This document shows, piece after piece, positions 59,512-64,000 of a DNA stretch of 64,000 nucleotides (position 1 is its first letter; every line of letters starts with the position of its first letter). This DNA is from Thermus antranikianii DSM 12462. Its GTDB lineage: Bacteria > Deinococcota > Deinococci > Deinococcales > Thermaceae. The position numbers were made by a program, and so were the translations under genes. The DNA lies in contig NZ_AUIW01000004.1 in NCBI RefSeq assembly GCF_000423905.1, forward strand, positions 154,059 to 218,058. The letters are read 5' to 3'. The notes beneath the pieces were generated by a model that was given only the letters and a program-made list of their open reading frames with translations, was not told where the DNA came from and did no database searches.

Positions 59512-60735
59512 TTACCCCTCGTGGGGGAGTTTTCTCCCGGTGTAAAAGGCCCAGGCGTAGAAGAAGGCCGCCAGGAGAAAGAGGCTAGAAAACCCTAGGC
59601 TGTCGGCCACCCATCCTCCCAGGACAGTGGCGAAGGCGAAGACCCCGGCCACGGTGTTGGCCAGGCCGATGAAGGCGCTACGCTCCTCGGGTGGGGCCAG
59701 GTTCAGGAGGTAGGTGGTGGTGGAAAGCCCCAAGGCGGCCAGATAGGCCCCCTGGAGGAGGAAGACCAAACCGAAGAGGTGCCGGGGCAGGAGAAGGGCC
59801 AGAAGGGGAGCGAGGAGGGCTAGGAAGGCCCCAGCCTGGAGCACCCCCTTGGAGCCCCGCTCCGCCAGCCTGGCCCAAAGCAGGTTGGAAAGGGTGAAGG
59901 AAAGGGCGTAAAGGGAGAGGTAAAGGCCCAGCTCCTGTCCCTGCCCCAGGGTGCGCACCGCGTACACCGCATAAAAGGGCTCGGCCATCCCCGCAAGGCC
60001 CAGGAGAACCCGCACCCGAAGGTAGCGGCGGAAGCCTTGGTGCTCGAAGGGTAGGCGCAGGGAGATCCTTTCCTCCTTGGGGGGGTCTTCTGGTTCCCGG
60101 GTGAGGCCGAAGAGGTACCAGCCCGTACCAAAGGCCAAGGCTCCCAGGGCGAAGAGGAGGGCGTAGGGGAGGGGGAAGGGAAGGGGAAGGGCAAGGATTT
60201 CCCGGACCCCGAAGCCCGCCAGGAAGGCCAAAAGCCCTCCGATGAGGTTCCGGGCGGAGAAGAGGTGGGCCCGGCGCTCTACGGGCGTGGTCTTGGCCAC
60301 CACCTCCCAGAAGGGGAGGCTGGAAACCCCGGTGAAGAGGGCATTCAGGAGAAGGCCCGCGAGGAAGCCTGCAAGGAGGAGGTGGGGCCAGGGGTCCAGG
60401 AAGAAGGTGGCCAAGGCCATGAGGATCACGCCGGAAAGCCTTAGGGCCGCCACCTTCCGGTAGAGCACGATCTTCCGGGCAAAACGGGCCACATAGGGGG
60501 CCAGGAAGGCCTGGGGGATCATGCCCCCGGCCTGCAGCAAGGCGGGGAGGAGGCCGATCAGGGCCCCGGGGGCCCCCAGCTTGGCGGCAAAGCTGGTGAG
60601 GACGATGTTGGGGTTCAAAAAGGTATCCCCCAGCCACACCAGCCAGCCGTTGAGCACCGCCAGGCGGTAGTTGCGGTCCCGGAGGTCTAAGATGGAGAGG
60701 ATGCTGCTTCTTCCTTCCCTTGGGCCCTTCCACAT
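59512..60735 (-). CDS. Major facilitator superfamily transporter
   Basis: 407 residues with about twelve membrane helices in two halves. The loop after helix 2 (FLAPYVARFARKIVLYRKVA) has the basic pattern of MFS, and ERRAHLFSARNLIGGLLAFL and PPEERSAFIGLANTVAGVFA are the cytoplasmic loop and repeat equivalents. No substrate hint. The first 15 codons overlap the 5' end of the divergent gene by 35 bases, if both annotated starts are right. It has no adjacent partner. Confidence 0.85.
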   Translation of the reverse strand: MWKGPREGRSSILSILDLRDRNYRLAVLNGWLVWLGDTFLNPNIVLTSFAAKLGAPGALIGLLPALLQAGGMIPQAFLAPYVARFARKIVLYRKVAALRLSGVILMALATFFLDPWPHLLLAGFLAGLLLNALFTGVSSLPFWEVVAKTTPVERRAHLFSARNLIGGLLAFLAGFGVREILALPLPFPLPYALLFALGALAFGTGWYLFGLTREPEDPPKEERISLRLPFEHQGFRRYLRVRVLLGLAGMAEPFYAVYAVRTLGQGQELGLYLSLYALSFTLSNLLWARLAERGSKGVLQAGAFLALLAPLLALLLPRHLFGLVFLLQGAYLAALGLSTTTYLLNLAPPEERSAFIGLANTVAGVFAFATVLGGWVADSLGFSSLFLLAAFFYAWAFYTGRKLPHEG

Positions 60736-61660
60736 CCTGCATCCACGCTACAACGCCGCCACGGTGCTGGCCCTTTTGGAAAAGGCCGGTGCCCCCGTCC
60801 TCTACCTGGCCTCCCACTCGGAGGAAAGCCTGAAGGAAGGGCTTTGGCGCGAGGAGGACCCCCTTCTCTTTCACCTGCTTCCCTGGGCGGAGGCGAAGGG
60901 CATCCCTGTGGTGGCCCTGGACGAGGAGGCCCATCTAAAGGAGGAGGCCGAGGCCTTCCGTCAAGCCCTGGCCCAGCACCCCCTGGGGAAACCCCACCTG
61001 GAGCGGATACACGCCTTTGACCAGGAGCTTTTGCAGCTCCTCAAGACCCCCCTTACCCCGGAGGTCCTGGGCTCCCAGGCCTTCCTGGACCATCTGGGCC
61101 AAATCTACGAGGGGTACGCCCAGGCCTTCGGGGAAGGTCCGGCCACGGGATTCCGGGCCCGCCGCATGGAAAGGGTGGCGGAGGCCCTGAGAGGCCGGGA
61201 AGGGGTGGTGGTGGCGGAGCTTCTGGACTACCTCCTTCTGGCCAAGAGCTTTCCCGAGGCCTTGCCCAAGGCCCATGAGCCCACGGAGAAGGAACGCCAG
61301 AGGGCCCTTTTAGACCGGGCCTGGCAGCTTAGGGAGGAGGACGACTGGGCGGGGCTCTTGGAGGGGCTCTTCCAGATAGGGGATCCCGAGGCCCTGTACC
61401 TGGCGGCCCAGATCTACCTGGCGGCCGGGGAGTGGCAGGAGGCCTTAAGCCTCATGGAGGAGGTGTTCCGCATGGACTTCCAGCACCCCGGCTACCTGCC
61501 GGGCTACGTGCTGGCCCGCTTTGGCCAGCTTCTGGACCTGGCGGGGGAGCGGGAAAGGGCCCTGAGGGCCTACCGGGGGGTCCTGGCCCTCTCCTGGGCC
61601 CCGGAGGAAGCCAGGACCATCGCCTTAGCCGGGCTGAGGAGCCCTTTCCGGCTTCCCTAG
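60701..61660 (+). CDS. Hypothetical protein with C-terminal TPR-like helices
   Basis: 319 residues from MLLLPSLGPFHILHPRYNAA. TAAGAT at 60688-60693 lies seven bases before this ATG, so it is chosen over the ATG at 60692. The first 190 residues hold alternating strands and helices (GAPVLYLASH, GIPVVALDEE, RRMERVAEALRGREGVVVAE) vaguely like TraB/ChaN-type domains. Residues about 215-310 are helical pairs resembling tetratricopeptide repeats (AQIYLAAGEWQEALSLMEEV). I do not recognise the family. Confidence 0.7.
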   Translation: MLLLPSLGPFHILHPRYNAATVLALLEKAGAPVLYLASHSEESLKEGLWREEDPLLFHLLPWAEAKGIPVVALDEEAHLKEEAEAFRQALAQHPLGKPHLERIHAFDQELLQLLKTPLTPEVLGSQAFLDHLGQIYEGYAQAFGEGPATGFRARRMERVAEALRGREGVVVAELLDYLLLAKSFPEALPKAHEPTEKERQRALLDRAWQLREEDDWAGLLEGLFQIGDPEALYLAAQIYLAAGEWQEALSLMEEVFRMDFQHPGYLPGYVLARFGQLLDLAGERERALRAYRGVLALSWAPEEARTIALAGLRSPFRLP

Positions 61661-61705
61661 CCCTCTGGGGCATTTGTCCCGGTGGCCCTTGTCTAAGATG
61701 GAACC

Positions 61706-62125
61706 ATGGAGGTGGAGATTCGCCGCGCCCGCCACGCCGCATACCTCCGCCTGGCCGCGGCCCATGCGGGGCCCTTGGGGCCCGCGCTTTTAGGGCATCC
61801 TGAGTTGGCTCCCCTGTACTCTAAGGCCTATGCGGCCTGTGGGGGTGCGGAGGGCCTTCCCTGTGCCGGGGTAGGAGGGGAACCCAGGGTGTGCGTGGTG
61901 CGGCGGCTGGAGCATTTGGCCTATAGCGCCCTGCGGGGGGGCAAGCGCCGGCGGGAGCAGGAGAAGGCCATGGTGGAAGGGCTTCTGGTGTGCATGGGCC
62001 ACCTGACCCGGGAGTTTCCCCCCGAGTTCACCCCGGTCCTCGAGGCCACCCGCAAGGTCCTGGAGAAGGACCTGGAGTATCTTCGCAAGGAGCTTTCCGG
62101 AAGGGAAACGAGCCGGGTTTCCTAA
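61706..62125 (+). CDS. Hypothetical protein, 139 residues
   Basis: Starts MEVEIRRARHAAYLRLAAAH. TAAGAT at 61694-61699 lies six bases before the ATG: probably leaderless. It contains three Cys in a short span (ACGGAEGLPCAGV and RVCVVRR) plus one later (LLVCMGHL), and a basic segment GGKRRREQEK. The C-terminus is helical. No family is recognised; the Cys could bind metal. A hairpin CGGGTTTCC...GGAAACCCG starts at the stop codon. Confidence 0.65.
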   Translation: MEVEIRRARHAAYLRLAAAHAGPLGPALLGHPELAPLYSKAYAACGGAEGLPCAGVGGEPRVCVVRRLEHLAYSALRGGKRRREQEKAMVEGLLVCMGHLTREFPPEFTPVLEATRKVLEKDLEYLRKELSGRETSRVS

Positions 62126-62147
62126 GGTGGGGAAACCCGCGAAGTGC

Positions 62148-62177
62148 AAAAGGCGCCCTCCGGCCAAAGGAGGGCGC
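62148..62177 (-). terminator. Terminator of the 62.2-63.0 kb operon
   Basis: On the minus strand GCGCCCTCC (62177-62169) pairs with GGAGGGCGC (62161-62153), followed by CTTTT. It lies six bases after the stop of the 66-residue membrane gene. Confidence 0.8.
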
Positions 62178-62182
62178 GGAGT

Positions 62183-62383
62183 TTAAAGCAGGTGGTGCAT
62201 CTTGCCAAGGACCAGCATCAGGGCCACGGTGCTGGCGGTCAGGACGATGAGCATCAACATGAAGAGGATAAAGCGCAGGTCAAAGGTTTCCCCCTCGGTG
62301 GTGAGCACGCGGGGGTTCAGGATCAGGTAGAAGAGCAGGGTAACCAAGGCCGCTCCCAAGGCAAACAGCGCGATGTACACCAT
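62183..62383 (-). CDS. Small membrane protein, 66 residues
   Basis: Two transmembrane segments (IALFALGAALVTLLFYLIL and ILFMLMLIVLTASTVALML) joined by a loop with NPRVLTTEGETFDLR. RBS AGGAGGGAG precedes the ATG. It is 13 bases after the upstream gene and ends at a terminator. Unknown function. Confidence 0.75.
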   Translation of the reverse strand: MVYIALFALGAALVTLLFYLILNPRVLTTEGETFDLRFILFMLMLIVLTASTVALMLVLGKMHHLL

Positions 62384-62396
62384 ATTCTCCCTCCTG

Positions 62397-63020
62397 TTAC
62401 CAGAGGCTGAGAAGCGCCTCCAGGCTTGTTCGTAAGTTTACCAAACCCACCCCGTAGGTGGGAATCCCCAAGGCCAAGCCCACGCTTCCCCAATAGGGCC
62501 CTGGGCTTATGGGTAGCCCAAGGGGAAGAGGGGGGCTTTCCCAGGGCCCGTAGGCCCGCACCTCCTGGTAGGTGAGGCCCGTGGGAGCCTCTACCCGCAA
62601 GACCAGGGGTTCTTCCTCGGCATCCAGGGGTTGCCAGCCCTTGGGGGTTTCCTTGGCTCCCGGGAAGCTTTGGCCAAGGCCCTCCCCGGGAAAGGCTAAG
62701 AGGAGGCGGTCGGGGCGGGTTTTTTCCAGAAGGTGGGCCAGGGGTGCCCGGGTGGGGCCGGAGAGGGGAAGTCCTTCTAAGGTGGGAGAGAGGGGCGAGG
62801 GATCCAGGGCCAGAAGAATCCGTCCCCGAAAAGAGAGGCCGTTTAGGGCCTGGAGCACGGCCAAGGCCTCCTCGTAGGGGGCATGAAGGAGGTAGGTCCT
62901 TCCTCCTCGGCCACCTTCCAGGTAGCAGTAAAGGGTGCCGAATTCGTCCAGTCCTGCCCGGAGGTGTTCCGAGAGGACCTCGAGGTCCGCGGAAAGCTGT
63001 TCCAGCAAAGAGGAAGCCAT
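62397..63020 (-). CDS. Hypothetical protein, 207 residues
   Basis: Starts MASSLLEQLSADLEVLSEHL. Soluble, Leu/Gly/Pro-rich. Visible blocks are GTLYCYLEGGRGGRTYLLHA near the N-terminus and GPYWGSVGLALGIPTYGVGL near the end. No family is recognised. It diverges from the metallophosphoesterase gene across only 23 bases, where one shared -10 motif (TATCCTA) must serve both. It forms a two-gene unit with the small membrane protein. Confidence 0.68.
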   Translation of the reverse strand: MASSLLEQLSADLEVLSEHLRAGLDEFGTLYCYLEGGRGGRTYLLHAPYEEALAVLQALNGLSFRGRILLALDPSPLSPTLEGLPLSGPTRAPLAHLLEKTRPDRLLLAFPGEGLGQSFPGAKETPKGWQPLDAEEEPLVLRVEAPTGLTYQEVRAYGPWESPPLPLGLPISPGPYWGSVGLALGIPTYGVGLVNLRTSLEALLSLW

Positions 63021-63030
63021 GTTCTCATGG

Positions 63031-63037
63031 TATCCTA
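63031..63037. promoter_or_regulatory. Shared -10 of two divergent genes (TATCCTA)
   Basis: TATCCT (63031-63036) ends seven bases before the GTG at 63044. The overlapping TAGGAT on the minus strand ends 11 bases before the ATG at 63020. The 23-bp gap leaves no room for two separate promoters. Confidence 0.65.
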
Positions 63038-63043
63038 AACCCC

Positions 63044-63694
63044 GTGCGCTACCTGGTCCTCTCCGACATCCACGGCAACTGGCCCGCCTTGCAGGCGGTC
63101 CTCGAGGCGGCCCCTTCTTTTGACGGGGTGCTCTTCCTGGGGGATGCGGTGGGCTACTATCCGGATGGGGACCGGGTGCTGGACTGGCTCATGGAGGTGG
63201 AGGCCCAGTGCGTCTTGGGCAACCACGATGCCTGGCTTCTGGCCCTGGACCGGTTGCCCCAAGAAGGGATGGTCCTGGAGATCCTGGCCTGGCAGCGGGA
63301 GCGGTTGTCCTCCAGGCACCTGGATTTTCTCTTTTCCTGGCCCTGGCAGAGGGAGGTGGAGGGAGCGCTTTTGGTCCACGGCAGCCCCTGCGATCCCATG
63401 GAGTACCTGGATGGGCTGGAGCTGGCCCGCCAGGCCTTCGCCTGTACGGACCACCGCCTCACCTTTCACGGGCACACCCATCTGGCCGGGGCCTTTTTGG
63501 AGCTTTCCGGACCCCGCCCATGGGTGCGCTACCAGCGCCTGGCCGAGGGGGGTGAGCTGATCCTGTCCCCTACGGTGCGGGCCCTGGTCAACCCGGGTTC
63601 GGTGGGCCAGCCCCGCGACCACGTGCCCGGGGCGGCCTTTGCCCTGTGGGCAGACTTGACCGATATGCGGCCTTGGGGTAAAGAGGGGGCATGA
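63044..63694 (+). CDS. Calcineurin-like metallophosphoesterase, probably 3'-truncated
   Basis: 216 residues from GTG. The metal-binding motifs are complete: LSDIHGNWPALQAVL, LFLGDAVGYYPDG, VLGNHDAWLL, LVHGSP and TFHGHTHLAGAF. These are those of YfcE/MJ0936-like phosphodiesterases or phosphatases. In relatives the chain goes on for several dozen residues after NPGSVGQPRD...; here it soon ends (WADLTDMRPWGKEGA) and the stop overlaps the ATG of a transposase. So the end may be cut or replaced by the IS insertion. Probably leaderless. Confidence 0.85.
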   Translation: MRYLVLSDIHGNWPALQAVLEAAPSFDGVLFLGDAVGYYPDGDRVLDWLMEVEAQCVLGNHDAWLLALDRLPQEGMVLEILAWQRERLSSRHLDFLFSWPWQREVEGALLVHGSPCDPMEYLDGLELARQAFACTDHRLTFHGHTHLAGAFLELSGPRPWVRYQRLAEGGELILSPTVRALVNPGSVGQPRDHVPGAAFALWADLTDMRPWGKEGA

Positions 63695-64000
63695 CCCTAC
63701 GCGAGGCCTTGTCCCAAGTCCCCGACCCCAGGGCCCGCAACCGGCGGTATCCCTTGTGGGGCTTGTTGGCCCTCATCTTGGTGGCCTTTCTCGCCCGCGT
63801 GGACTCCCTGCGCGGCGTGGAACGTTTCGCCCGGGCCAACCCTCACCTCTTGCCCCACCTGGGCCTGCGCAACCCCCCGGGCCACACCATCCTCACCCTC
63901 CTCCTTCACCGTCTGGACCCAAAGAAGCTCCAGGAGGCCCTCCTCCAGGTCTTCCCCGAGGTGGACCTGGGAGGGGTCCTGGTGGTGGACGGGAAGCACC
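63691..64000 (+). mobile_element. ISAs1-family transposase, 5' part (cut by window end)
   Basis: 103 codons are seen, open to the edge. The N-terminus TLREALSQVPDPRARNRRYP, then LWGLLALILVAFLARVDSLRGV, GHTILTLLLHRLDP and the catalytic start GVLVVDGKH match ISAs1-type DDE transposases (associated N-terminal domain and first Asp). The ATG overlaps the stop of the metallophosphoesterase gene, so one IS end must lie at or inside that gene. The other end and the rest of the catalytic triad are outside the window. Confidence 0.88.

Overview
The window is chromosomal DNA of a Thermus species (Deinococcota). The evidence is very GC-rich coding DNA with G/C third positions, an S-layer protein of the SlpA type (SLH domain, coiled coil, beta-barrel) immediately upstream of uvrB, the four-gene fbcC-fbcX-fbcF-fbcB cytochrome bc complex cluster, the Ndx1-type Nudix hydrolase, and many promoters whose -10 box sits 6-7 bases before the start codon (leaderless messages, known to be common in this phylum). 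It is mostly core genome, densely packed, with no prophage or CRISPR array. Mobile DNA is seen only at the right edge (an ISAs1-type transposase cut by the window end).

Layout. 1-2.2 kb: end of an operon for a Pro/Ser-rich membrane protein and a roadblock-like protein. 2.2-2.5 kb: tRNA-Gln and two tRNA-Glu. 2.6-4.8 kb: trxB and a DUF4127 gene. 4.9-9.9 kb: glmS and slpA diverging from a 0.48-kb regulatory region. 9.9-15.8 kb: uvrB, a pseudo-E2 protein, an M29 aminopeptidase and an ABC exporter. 15.8-15.95 kb: the SRP RNA followed by two perfect DnaA boxes. 16-20.8 kb: CoA-transferase, an orphan sugar permease, a lipoprotein, rarA, and a membrane protein with a decayed GGDEF-like domain. 20.9-24.2 kb: phnDCE-type phosphonate/phosphite transporter. 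24.2-28.6 kb: typA, DUF1028, ndx1, gamma-carbonic anhydrase, folE. 28.8-31.9 kb: rlmB-M20-DUF2007-glk-DUF2905 operon. 32-37 kb: stress and housekeeping genes, Uma2, amrB-amrS. 37-40.4 kb: SWIM protein, a nonsense-broken acyltransferase and an alpha/beta hydrolase. 40.4-41.4 kb: HEPN-MNT toxin-antitoxin pair beside two tRNA-Ser genes. 41.4-45.4 kb: sfsA, ZIP transporter, hydrolase remnant, DUF4388 and an AGCS symporter. 45.4-49.9 kb: an M20-YbaK operon of small unknown genes, then rpsA with a structured leader. 49.9-53.1 kb: fbc operon. 53.1-57.4 kb: TIM-barrel isomerase-like protein, two tandem sugar-binding proteins without permeases, PaaX-type regulator. 57.4-64 kb: thrS, an MFS transporter, unknown genes, a metallophosphoesterase and the IS.

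Most genes are housekeeping: translation (tRNAs, thrS, rpsA, rlmB, YbaK, SRP RNA), envelope (glmS, slpA), repair and replication stress (uvrB, rarA), respiration (fbc), redox (trxB) and cofactors (folE). The most notable signals are genome-style ones: shared TANNNTA -10 motifs between divergent genes, about 20 probable leaderless genes, and a strongly iterated CCTCGAGG octamer. Notable single loci are the lipoyl-less, active-site-less E2-like protein, the DnaA boxes behind the SRP RNA, the extended PhnE, the amber-interrupted acyltransferase and the HEPN-MNT pair. I did not find a clear-cut new multi-gene system.
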